NCBI RefSeq assembly: GCF_000002865.3
Contig: NW_001865060.1
Location: 114,682-178,681 of the forward strand
Reading direction: 5' to 3'
Source: Monosiga brevicollis MX1
Taxonomy: Eukaryota > Opisthokonta > Choanoflagellata > Craspedida > Salpingoecidae
Length of the DNA: 64,000 bases
The position numbers and the translations under genes are program-made. Every line of letters starts with the position of its first letter. The stretch's first letter is position 1. The notes under the pieces are model-generated. The model was not told the DNA's origin, searched no databases, and worked only from the letters and a program-made list of their open reading frames with translations. This document shows, one piece after another, positions 47,551 to 57,697 of the stretch.

Positions 47551-50042
47551 AGCGAGCCGAGGCATTGAGGGTGGAAGGGCAAACGAGACCTTGGCGACGC
47601 TCAAGAGTTTGTAATAATCTTTGCGCTTGGACTTTTTCAGTTCAAGCTTGGCATGACGCAACGAGGAGCGATATTCTACCCCAAGAAACACAAAAGATGG
47701 TAAGAATTGGGAGATTCAACGTCTGGACCACAGGTTTTTGCAGTCTCAGAAGCAATTGAGAATTTCATACGGATGAGTCGGGTGGCTGGAGCCAACGCCT
47801 CTCTCCTTTTTTTTTCATTCTATCTGACTACTGAGGTTTGCGAGGAGCTGGGCGGGTCCCTACCGTTGTTGCCAGGCTCGGCCTCAACAGCAGCCTGGTA
47901 ATCCTCGACGGCTTCTTCAAACTGTTCGTTCTTGAGACGGAGTTCACCACGCTTCAGAAGGGCCTTGATGTATTGATCATCACACTCCAGAGCACGTGTA
48001 CAACAGTCGATGGCTTCCGGTACTCGGTCCATCTACACCAGAATTCCAATGATCATGACGGTGATGCATGATGGTTGTGATGGTTGGATAGAACGCACGC
48101 GAGGGGAGTGGATGAAAATGCGGGTGCCGTTAAAAGAACCAGCAGGCAGGTGCACAAAGAAGCAAGCGCGCACCTTGCTGAGTACTACGGCGCAGTTGAA
48201 ATGGAGTTTGGCAGTGAAGACATTATCGCTATCATCCATGGATAGTGCTTCCTGGTAACAACCCAAAGCTTCCTCTAGACGACCAGCCTTGAAGGCTTCA
48301 GTACCACGCTCCTTGGCATTAACGATGCCCTTGACGCTCTGCAAGAAGGGCAGGGGAGACGCACGATGATGTGAGCGCAAGACTACGTGTCATTGCGCCC
48401 GTTCTCGAAAAAGGGGCCGCTTCACGCGTCAACGAGGCAGATGAAAACAGAGGGTCAAGCCGGACTTTGAGCGAAATGCGAGCGCGTTGGTGATCGGGGT
48501 TGGATTGCAGGGCGCGTTTGAAGTGCGCCAAGGCTTGTTCAAGCTCTCCCTGCGAATGAGCGTCAGCAACAGTCAGAGAAGAGGAAGAGGCAACGTGCAC
48601 CGGCAGGACAATATGACACATTGGGGTGGGTTGTGTGGGTCAAGGGCTTACGCGGTCGATAAGACACAGGCCGCGCACGTAGAGAGCCTCGGCATGCATG
48701 CCATCCTCACGAAGCACGTTGCTGCAAGGGAGGGCAAAGAGACGGAGAAGAGGCAGGCATGAGTCGCGAAAGAGGGCAGGTGGAGGTCAAATGTGAGGAA
48801 AAACGAATGGTGAACAAAAGGGGGTGGCACGACGGCCATTGGGCTTACGAAGCAAGGCGCTCGGCTTCACCACTGCGTCCAGCAAGCCGCATGTACTCGG
48901 CTTGCTTGAGCTTGAGCTGGGCAGCTTGTGGGGCCAGTTCCAGGGCGCGTTCCTATGGTCGTCATGCCCACAGGAGTCTTGGAATGAGGGTGGGTTTGCA
49001 CTTGGACTCTTGGCAAAAATCAAGAGTCAAAAAAAGGAGAGAGTGAGAGAGGATGCACGCACCATGAGGGAGATGCAGTTGTTGTAAAGTTTGTTTTGGG
49101 CGGCATCCTCGGCTTGCTGCAAGTACATGTCAATCTTGGTCATGTTGCTCATCTGTGGGCGAAGAGAAGGGCATGGGGGCGAATTGAGGCACATGATGAG
49201 GTTGGGAAGTTGACCTCGCGGATTGGGGTGGGTGCACGGTATTTGTTGCATCAACCCACCTCTTGTTGCGCAGCGCTGCTGTTGGGATCAAGGGCCAGAG
49301 CTTGTTCCACGGCGCGCTTGGCGTCGGAGAAGCGACCCAGACCAGCATATGCGCGAGCGGCACGAAGGTGGTACTAAGCGAATGTGATCATGCCCCCGGT
49401 GGTGCGGGCAGATTTGAGTTGCGTGGGTGAGGAATACGAGGATGTCCATTGGACAAGCGCCTGGGGCGTAACACACAGCAGGGGACTAGGGGATGGCCGG
49501 CGGAAGGTCAAGCAGAAGAGGCGGACCTTGACGGTTTGAGGTTCACGAGAAATGGCTTCTTGGGCATCTTTGAGGGCATCGTTGAATTTGAGAAGCATGA
49601 TGTAGGCGGCGGCGCGGTTGTTAAAGTAAGGAGCAGCGGGGAAATGGCCTAAATCACCGACATTGATCCAAGGGTTGCAAAGGAAAAGCGGGCCAGGAAG
49701 ACGAAGCCAGTGTGAGCGAGGGATCCAAGTCAGGGCACAAGAGCCTTCAGGGCACGGAATGGGATGGACGGGAGTGGTTTTGGTAGTTTAGAAACGCACC
49801 AATGGCCCGGGAGTAGGCTTCGATGGCATCACGATATTTGCCAGCCTTGTAGAAGGAGTTGCCTTCTTCCTTGGCCTGCAGGGCCAGGCTGGCCAAGCGC
49901 GGCCGCGGTCAACGATGCGCGAGTGAGGTGGGGGGCAGCGGAGGAAGGGAGAGAAAAGCGGAGGCACATATTGCGCGGGCCGTTAAGCAAGGGGCGGGAC
50001 AGACCGTTCAGGGTCGGCCTGAGCACTCGTTTCGGCCGCCAT
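46795..50042 (-). CDS. DNAJC7: TPR and J-domain co-chaperone, DNAJC7/TPR2
   Basis: An HSP70/HSP90 co-chaperone in the cytosol. The start at 50042 gives MAAETSAQADPERSVP. TPR motifs run through many short exons: FNNRAAAYIMLLKFNDALKD, YHLRAARAYAGLGRFSDAKR, AEALYVRGLCLIDR, ELEQALAHFKRALQSNPDHQ, EAFKAGRLEEALGCYQEALS, AIDCCTRALECDDQYIKALL and LRLKNEQFEEAVEDYQAAVE. After SKRKDYYKLLSVAK the J-domain contains DIKRAYKKAALRCHPDRVPP with the HPD motif, followed by AYAILSDPQKKHRYDNGED. The C-terminus is a Gly/Phe-rich tail (GGGRGGFGGGGFPGGGFGGF) ending GFDDDY. This is the order and length of DNAJC7. An A31 run (47518-47548) lies in the intron between J-domain exons. Confidence 0.94.
47518..47548. repeat. 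Intronic A31 (T31 on the sense strand)
   Basis: Thirty-one A on the plus strand in a DNAJC7 intron, next to AAAAG repeats. On the transcribed sense strand it is poly-T just downstream of the exon carrying YYKLLSVAK. Confidence 0.95.
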
Positions 50043-51162
50043 GATGCTGGAGAAGAAGGGAGGAGGGAGGTTGTCTGTCAAGTCAACAAGCGGGCGAGAA
50101 GGCAGTGTGCGCACACTGCACCCAGTCACACCTATCCAAGCGCCGCCGCACCCGCATCGGACACGGACACGGACACGGACAAGGGTGAGCCAGTTGACCA
50201 ACGTCATGTGAGGTGGCATGGATATATGTAACGCAATAATCCGAACAACACCTCCCGGCGCACCAATCCAGACCGAGAGCAGTGAGAGCGAGAGCAGGAA
50301 GAGCGAGCACAGAGAGGGAGAGAGAGAGAGAGGCAGAGCGAGAAGGGCACACACACACACACACACGCGAGCGCACACACGGCCGGCGGGACGGTACGCA
50401 GCACGCCGAGTACGCCAAAGCCGTTCAGGGATACGGGCACATGATCATGCTCACAAGAAGAAGAAGAAGAAGGAAAGGAAAGGAAGGTTAAAGAATGAGA
50501 TGTAGAGCAGAGAGGGGAGGCAGTGGGAAGAGGGGGGGAGAGGGGAGAGGGGGGCGGAGAGGGAGAGCAGAGAGGGGGAGAGTTGTGAGAGGGTTGTGAG
50601 AGGGAAAGGGAAGGCAAAGTCAGAGGGACGAGCGTTAGACGGACGAACGTTAGAGAATTGAACGGCAAAGAGACCAAAGTCAGAGAGGGAGGATCGAGAA
50701 CAAAAGGAAGCAAACATGTGTGTGTTGAAAAGGGCGCATATTAGTCTGACATTCACCTTGTTGTCAGATAAAATGGTCGGGCTGAAGAAAAATGCGAATC
50801 AAGTTGAAGCAGACTTTTAAGCTTGAGTTCTATTCATAAAAAACATCATTCAATCTGACGTTTTGAGCGTGCTTGCATGTACGCATGGATGTGGTGACGC
50901 CCAAACCCTCGAGACACCTCACACCCACCACCTCTTGTTGTTGTTGCGCCGAGCAAACAGAGCAACATTTGTTGGGATCCTGCGACGAGCGATCTAAATA
51001 ACATCAAAAAGAAACCAACAAGAACTACAACAACGACGGCAACGGCAACAACGACTACCGCAGCGACACACCGGGCCGCCACCAATCCGAGTTGGCGGTG
51101 CTGCCTGGTTTGAGCCATATCAGCACACTCTGTTTCTGCTGCGGGTGGTGGTCTGGTTCGCC
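50043..51162. other. Divergent intergenic region with GA/CA and GAGGGG-type repeats
   Basis: Lies between the divergent DNAJC7 and L-domain receptor genes. GA-rich sequence with a CA tract is at about 50276-50370, AAG repeats at 50454-50471, and purine-rich G/A sequence at 50500-50620. No gene recognised. Confidence 0.6.
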
Positions 51163-52723
51163 ATGAACCCCACCTCAGCCTGGAAACGGTGTGTGGCGGC
51201 GGCCATCGTCGTCGCCTGGGTCGTGACCGGCGCCGCCGCTGATTGCTGCGATAGCAACAGCCTCGTTTGGACCATCAACAATGCCGCCGATGCTGAAACC
51301 TGGCCAGCTGGCACCACCAAAACCCTTGCCGACATCAACATATACTGCACCAACGGTATGCACGCTCACCCCTTTAAATCGTACCCAGTCTCTTGACGCT
51401 TGAGCACAAACAGGTGTCAATCACCCCGCCTCACGTCCGAGCGAGACACCCGACCCCGGACACCCTTCCGGTCATGACTTGCTCCTTCCTCTTGCCTCCT
51501 TCTCCCGTTTATACCATGCTTATCCGCTTATCCTTATTTCTTGACGGCCCAAGAGATTTTATCAGCTCACGTACGTCCCACCATGCCCTGTGTGTTCGCC
51601 TATCGCAGCCGGGGAGCCGCTGACCAGCTTGGCGTTTATGGCCGGGCTCGAAGCCATCCAAGGATACCTCTCCATTCAAAACTGCGCCAACCTCACCAGC
51701 CTGACCGGGCTCGAAAGTTTACGAGTCATTGGTGGCTCAGCCTCGCGTGGACTCGTCATTGAAAACAACGACCAACTCACCGATCTCAAGGCCCTCGAAC
51801 AGCTGGAGGCGATCGAGGACGGCGGCGCCACCGTGCGATTCAACGCCGAACTTTGTTACATTTATCTCTTTGATTGGGCCCGTGTCGTGCCTGCCACCGA
51901 CACCATCACCGTTGAATACGAGCCCCTGCGGTGCCTCACCGACACGTATTGCGATGCCTCTTGCCACTGCGGCTACTGTGCCGGTCCTGGTACCTGCCCG
52001 GCCCAGGGAGGATGCGAGGAGGATCTGCGCTGGGTCGCCATTCCCGTCGTTCTGCTCTTCCTCCTCTTCCTCGGCCTTGGGCTTTGCATCGCCTACAGCT
52101 GCAAGCGAGGCTACTGCACCTGTCAATGCCACGCCAGCCTGCGCCGGTCCCTGCGCATCAGCCCCCAAACGTCCATGGCGTTTCCCGAAAAACCCGCTGC
52201 CCCTTCCGCCGCCCCGGGTGGCGGCGTCGTGCCCGTCATGGCCGGAAGCCCACGAGCCAGCGGCCCTGATGGCAACGCGCCCGTGTCCAACCCCGGCTAT
52301 GTGTCTGTTCGCCCCTCCGTCTCTAGCCTAGCAGGCAGCCCCCTGTATCTGCCACCCTCCCAACAGCCAACCTTCCAGGCCACATCCCCTCAACCAGCCA
52401 GTGCTGCCCCCAACTACACCAACAACTCTGCGGTACAGATCAATCCGGCATCAGCTGCTGGCCCCGTACCCGTGATTCCAGCCAACTCTGAGAGCAACAA
52501 TGCCACTGGCGCTTCCGTCTCACCCGTCCCCGGTGTGGCCCCGGTCCGGTGGCAATCCCCACAAAGCTCGCTGAGTGTTCGGCGAGCTGGGGGCACTCCA
52601 CCCTCGGTCATGCATCTTCCACGCCTGCGTGGAACCCCTGCACAAAATCGCGTCGGACTTGCGCCCGCACCTGCGGCTGAGCCGCAGACCGTAACGCAGC
52701 CCAATGCTTCAGAGCAGGCCTAG
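51163..52723 (+). CDS. Single-pass receptor with Receptor-L domain, no kinase, NPxY tail
   Basis: Exons 51163-51355 and 51609-52723 join in phase into 435 residues. Residues 1-26 are a signal peptide (AAAIVVAWVVTGAAA). Residues about 66-165 form one Receptor-L domain of the EGFR/insulin-receptor type (NLTSLTGLESLRVIGG, LVIENNDQLTDLKALEQLEA, then ELCYIYLFDW). A short Cys-rich segment follows (about 173-200, CDASCHCGYCAGPGTC). The membrane helix is about 207-227 (VAIPVVLLFLLFLGLGLCIA), then a juxtamembrane Cys cluster (C229, C234, C236, C238). The tail of about 200 residues is Pro/Ser/Ala-rich, with SNPGYVSV (NPGY at 292-295) and further tyrosines at 311 and 334. There is no kinase domain before the stop. 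It would be a cell-surface protein binding PTB adaptors, which is an inference. Confidence 0.8.
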
Positions 52724-53633
52724 AACCGACTGCTTTCTTCCTCGTTCTTTCAACAGCTCACCTCCTCCTGTCTTTGTCGAGACTTGCCCTCTGTTCTTTT
52801 TTTTTTTTTTTCTTCATCTTCTGACTTCAATTGACTTTACATCGTCATCAGACCTTTTTGGGTATCGCGCCTCAAATAAAAAACGCGAAAAAAAAAAGGT
52901 GCAGGGGGGAGTGACAGCTGCTTGCAATCGAGGCGGCTTTGAGACGTGACGCTCGGATTCGAACCAAGATAGACCATGAGAAGACGTTGCAATCGGACCA
53001 CCAGCCAGAACGGCGGGGGTCGAGTTGGTGCAACGCCTACGTCCCGTTCAAAGCCGCAGACTCGAGTCCCGTGATGGACTGTGCTGCACTCTCTACCATG
53101 ATGACCAGATTGCGGCAGACTCTTCCACTCAAACCACTCCACCACGCCTTTTGAGGCAAGGGAATCGTTGTTGGTCTTTCCCACCGGCCCGGGCTTCACC
53201 CCTCGTGAGGCAGTTTAATCCTGCATATAAACCAGCCAGCCCATACAGGGGACGAAAGCAGTCCAATGTTGGCTCTTGTCTGTCCCGCCTACTTTGGCCC
53301 GACACGTTGCCAGCAAGTGACATTCTCGACACCTGGCTTTGACGACTTTTGTACCCTGCTCCCAAGTGTCTTCACTCACCCGCGCCCCACTGCACCGCAC
53401 ACAGCGTCAGCTCATCAACCACACACACACACACAGACACACACACAAGCGATGCCATATCTGCCATCCACAACCCCCATCCCAAAAGAAGAACGCCATT
53501 GTCAGACGAAATGAATGTCAGCATTTACATGTGGTATGCAGCGTACTGGCATGGCTACCATCTGTCAGCGACTCTCTCTCTTTTTTTTTGCGGAGAATTT
53601 GTGGCGCGCGCACAGCGGGCGAGGGGTGTAGCC
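52724..53633. other. Intergenic with inverted repeat
   Basis: Contains the receptor's 3' end with a T13 run (about 52799-52811), the inverted repeat 52933-53057 (listed separately), a short CA stretch (53421-53448) and the leader of AP4S1. No protein gene recognised. Confidence 0.5.
52933..53057. repeat. Imperfect 125-bp inverted repeat with a pol III B-box-like motif
   Basis: The outer arms GCGGCTTTGA (52933-52942) and TCAAAGCCGC (53048-53057) are perfect complements. Inner arms CGTTGCA (52985-52991) and TGCAACG (53029-53035) also pair, with ACCA/TGGT nearby. On the minus strand GGTTCGAATCC (52955-52965) equals a tRNA B box, and TGGCTGGTGG is A-box-like. No tRNA cloverleaf could be drawn. 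Confidence 0.6.
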
Positions 53634-54509
53634 ATGGCCATCAAGTTCTTCTTGATGGTGAATCGCCAGGGTCAGACCCGTGTGGCGCAGTACTATACAT
53701 ACACGGACGTGGCCACGCGTGCTGCTGATGAGGCGGAGATTATCCGAAAGTGTCTGGCTCGGACGGAGAAGCAGGTATGGACCTACCTCGTTCCTCACAT
53801 CACCTTCATACCCGGATGACCTGCTCCTACGCCACCTTTGCGCCACGCCAGACTCGATCTCACGGAGTTGTCTTGACTTGTGGTCTTGATCTGTCGTGTC
53901 CTGGCATTGTGGCGCGTGTAGTGCTCCTTTATTGAGTATCGTACCTTCAAGCTTGTCTTCCGGCGTTATGCCTCGCTCTACTTTATCATTGGCTGCGATG
54001 AACACGAGGTATGCGTCCCACTTGCTGCACGCCGCCGTCGCCCGTGCGCCTTGTGCCCAGTGCTTCTAGCGAGCCGTCCCTCTGATCATGTGGCCATTGT
54101 TCGGAACATTTATCCAGAATGAGCTAGCCATCCTCGAATTCATTCACATGGCCGTCGAGACACTGGATCAGTACTTTGATGGCGTTAGCGAACTGGACGT
54201 ACGTCTCTCTCTCCTTATCTTTCCTCTTCAGGATCAGACTCTGAGCATTGATCAAACAAGCCCTCTTTTTTCTTGTGTCTTCCCCAACATCCTCAAGTCT
54301 TGCCTCGAGTCTTCCTCTGACACCTCTTTGAACGGCTGATTTCATCTTCTCACTCATCTTGCACACTTTTGCAGATCATGTTCAACATTGAAAAGGCGCA
54401 CTTCATTCTTGACGAGATGCTGAGCAACGGAGAGATTGTGGAGACCAACAAAACGCGCATCCTCGCCCCTGTTCGCGTGATTGACCGCTCTGACAAGCTC
54501 TCCTCCTGA
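53634..54509 (+). CDS. AP4S1: AP-4 complex sigma-1 subunit
   Basis: The small clathrin-adaptor subunit of AP-4 in TGN export. Four exons (53634-53774, 53922-54008, 54118-54198, 54375-54509) join in phase to 147 residues; AP4S1 is normally about 144. It reads MAIKFFLMVNRQGQTRVAQY, CSFIEYRTFKLVFRRYASLY, FIIGCDEHENELAILEFIHM, VETLDQYFDGVSELDIMFNI, EKAHFILDEMLSNGEIVETN and KTRILAPVRVIDR. The FFLMVNxQGQTR start and the NxxRILAP end distinguish sigma-4 from sigma-1, -2 and -3. Presence of AP-4 means the other AP-4 subunits are expected elsewhere in the genome. Confidence 0.94.
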
Positions 54510-54853
54510 GTTGAGCCTTGAGGCTGCATTGCCCGGCACGCTTGGTCTCCAAGCATATTGCATCGTGGCTTGCCCCTTTCGTCGTTTTTTCCCTACTCCT
54601 CTTGCTTTCCTCCACTCCTCTTCCATTGCCTTTTGTTTCGCGACGCCCATGTTCTCTTTGGCAGTGTCAATTGTTGACGTTCTTATGTTTCATGTTTGTG
54701 GCGCGCGCATGCGACTGGGTCGCACCCCCCTTCTTTTGCTCTCTTACCTGTATGGTCTTGAGCGTATTACAGGTGCTGGACCACGCGAGTGGATGATGGC
54801 ACCCAACCTGCTGTGGCCTTGTTGGTCTGAGGCCACTTTGCATTCTGCAAATC

Positions 54854-54993
54854 GATGAATATTGTTGATGATATGCTCGCTACCATGTGATGAATATCGT
54901 TGAGGATACGCTCGCAGCCATGTGTTGAATATCGTAGATGATACGCTCGCAGCCATGCGATGAATGTCGTTGATGAGACACTTGCTACCATGT
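54854..54993 (+). repeat. 35-bp minisatellite, 4 copies
   Basis: Four consecutive 35-bp units, each roughly GATGAATATCGTTGATGATA followed by CGCTCGCAGCCATGT, with a few substitutions per copy. It lies in the region downstream of AP4S1. The rest of 54510-55633 shows no supported gene apart from a short CA stretch near 55539-55551. Confidence 0.93.
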
Positions 54994-55633
54994 CAAGAGA
55001 GGAATCAGGTCCGCCTCGATTCAAGCGCGCTGCTGGAGCTCCACTGGAGGTTATATCAATTGGTAAACATGGTGCCATCATGCGGATAGCCTCTTCACCG
55101 TTGTCGATACATTCCCCGGTCGTGTCGGCTCGAGGGGGACCACAGCCTCATATCAGCGAGTGACATGGCTCAGATTGAGAGTCAAACGTGATTAGCGACG
55201 CTTACCGAAGCAAGGCGTCTGGATAAATAGTCAACAAGCCTCCGTTAGGGAGAATGCTCAAACCAGCTGTCTAAACACCATGCAACACGCCCCCCAGCAG
55301 CACAGCAGCATCAAGATCATGCCACTGATGGCCATTCATCGAGCCATCTGACCCACCCACTTGATCCACATTCCTGCGAACCCTCATCGGCTCTTCTCTC
55401 ACCCCACCCAACGCCACCTCCCAACAAGACACATGATTCCTGCAAATCAACATCGTGAAATGCTTGCTTGTGTGCAAAAAACTCAAAAAGACTCAAAAAA
55501 TAAAAAATAAAAACAAGATGATCGATGTGTGTGCGCGCACACACACACACGCACATACAGGCACAGCACGCACACAACGCATTTGCGCCAAGGGAGTGGT
55601 CGGGACTTGGGACAGCTGGGGGTTGAGACAGAA

Positions 55634-56024
55634 ATGGAGGAGCAACGAGGTACGACAGATCTCTTGCTGGGTTTGGTCGTTGGGTTTCTTGTTGCCGTCT
55701 TGGGCCGTTGCTCATGTCCCCGTGGGCGTGCGCTCGCAGTGCTTGGCGAGTTGGCGGCACAGACGCTGGCAGTTGAGGCCGAGCTGGCGCGCCAAATGAT
55801 TGGCATGACCGATCGCCTTGTCGGACTTGAGCAGCGGGTGCGTCAGAGTTACTTTTTTCCCGATTACGCCCGCGATGGGCTCACGGTTGTGAACACCCAT
55901 GTAGGCCACCGCCATGACTGAGGGACTCGAGGAGGTTCGCATCGTTGTGCAGGCCCTGCTTATGGACGGTGGACGCCAGGCCTTGGCTCAACAGCTAGCG
56001 CATGTCGATGACAATAGCCTGTGA
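55634..56024 (+). CDS. Possible small membrane coiled-coil protein, about 101 aa
   Basis: The first exon starts at 55634 (MEEQRGTTDLLLGLVVGFLV) with a hydrophobic segment of about 15-18 residues. A helical stretch follows (LAVLGELAAQTLAVEAELAR, then MIGMTDRLVGLEQR). A GT donor at about 55837 and an AG acceptor at 55922 join in phase 0 to GLEEVRIVVQALLMDGGRQA, then LAQQLAHVDDNSL and TGA. Clean splicing and amphipathic helices argue for a real gene; the size suggests a small organelle-membrane factor. No family was recognised. Confidence 0.4.
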
Positions 56025-56357
56025 ATGAAGAGTTCCCCATGGTTGAAATCTCAAGCAAGGCTCGAGGCCCGCGCCACCATCCTCAGTCTCTTCGAGTGTG
56101 GTCACACCTGCGCCTGTATCGCATTGCCAGTTCCGTCCGTTTCCGTTCCCGTTCCATTGTATCCGAATCAATCGATGAATAGTGTTATTCACGTGTAAAG
56201 TTGCACAAGCCTTGAACAAGGCTGGCTCTCCCATGCCGTTATGAACAGTCTGCGCACGGCGCAACAACATGCTGCTGGGACTTGACAAGGGTCCCAAGTA
56301 TGATTGTGCAAGCGGGGTGCCTGCCAGCGTGGCTACGGTGTAGCGTGTGTCTGACGT
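56025..56357. other. Short intergenic, nothing seen
   Basis: 3' sequence between the small membrane protein candidate and the WBP2-like gene. No feature recognised. Confidence 0.45.
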
Positions 56358-57319
56358 TTAGTCATCTTTGCGCGCCGCAGCCGTCGCAGAAGTGCTGTAG
56401 GCGACCCGATCGCCGTGGGATTCGTCGCCGGCCAACAGGAATGCATCCAGCGTTTGGTTGGCCTCGGCCATGCCCTAATGGACCAGGGGTATGAGGCATA
56501 TGGGCATTGTGAGCCGGCAGGAATGCTTGCCTTGGGCCCCCCTGCGTCTTGATACTACGGGTCGACTGACCTGGACGCGATTGGGCGCGTCGTTTGACGA
56601 AAATGGTTGAGGAGTACCTGCACCAGATGGACGCCAGGCCCGCATGAGAGGGCATGGCATCCCATTTGCAACAGTTTTGTTGGTCAAGCGGTCGCCTGCG
56701 CCAATATCAAAAACTGCAGTCGACGTACCAGCTCTTAGGAGCTCATGACGATGGAGCAGGGTTGTATAGCAATCAATGGCTCCGCCATCGGGAAAGCTCA
56801 CGCGGAGCTGAACATGTGCACCTAATTATTATCACGTCCCAGAACACGTTGCAAACTCATGACGGCCGTCTCGCTTCAAAGGCCTTCACTGAAGCAATGC
56901 CCTTGATGCAAAGTCCCTGGACCAACCGTCGTCTGTCGGGAGCACAAACTCGACGGCGTTGGCCCCAAAGAGCGGCTGGTCGAGCACCAAGCCCTCCAGC
57001 ACCGCAATGGACCCGCTCAGCCGGGGTGCATCGGCTGCATCCGGCGCCAGTACCACCTGTACGACGTTCAGCAGTTTGGTCAGTCAGAGCCCGACCAGCA
57101 CAGGTGTTGTTGGGCGGGCAGGAGGGCCATGCCGGTGCTGAGCCCAGTTTCACGCACCTGCTCAGCGGTAATGTGGAGCGTGCCGTTTATTGACGGACTG
57201 CTGGGCCCGGCGTTGGTCAAGCCCGCCGTGATCCACGCCCACCACCCCGTCTCTGCTTCTGCTGCACCCCCACCGCCCAAGCGCTGCCAGCTCACGTTTG
57301 CAAAGCTTCGCGCCGCCAT
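56358..57319 (-). CDS. WBP2-like GRAM-domain protein
   Basis: Exon 1 from 57319 reads MAARSFANVSWQRLGGGGAA, then NGTLHITAEQ. Exon 2 begins VVLAPDAADAPRLSGSIAVL and EGLVLDQPLFGANAVEFVLP. The next exon gives LRVSFPDGGAIDCYTTLL. This follows WBP2/WBP2NL (GTVYLTPYRVIF, DCEIKQPVFGANYIKGTV, YKLTFTAGGAIEFGQRML), a GRAM/PH-like fold protein that binds WW proteins such as YAP. The last exon is probably GMAEANQTLDAFLLAGDESH to ARKDD, with TAA at 56358-56360. Exons between about 56480 and 56720 are uncertain. The Tyr/Pro-rich PPxY tail of animal WBP2 is not seen. Confidence 0.6.
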
Positions 57320-57356
57320 TTTTCTCTCATTCAGCCCCAACAAGAAAGCACTGATC

Positions 57357-57390
<34 letters not shown>

Positions 57391-57697
57391 AAAAAAAGTG
57401 TGAGAGAGAGAAAATCAGAAAAAAAAAAAATCAAATAAGAGAAAGGAGAGGGTCTATAGAAAAAGATCAAAGCATCGCGGAAGACCCTCAGCTTTTGAAC
57501 TCGGGGCAGAGGCATTGGGGTGGGAGCGGGCTTGTGCAGCATTCCCGGGTTGCCCAACCGTTTGCACTGATCAATCTTTCTCTTTGTTGCGGCCAGAAGG
57601 ATCGCAAATCGACTGTGCACTCTCAATTTGTGGCAGCTCAAGGTACCCAGGGACGATCAAGTCAGTGTTGCCGTCTTTCATCACGCCGCCGATAAAC
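57320..57697. other. Intergenic with T30 and A/GA runs
   Basis: Lies between the WBP2-like start and the DBR1 stop. A T30 run is at 57359-57389, followed by GAAAA and GA-rich sequence. Confidence 0.6.

Noticed and set aside
52933-53057. tRNA gene on the minus strand
   Set aside because: A T-arm/B-box match exists, but no anticodon stem or acceptor pairing could be built at any variable-loop length tried.
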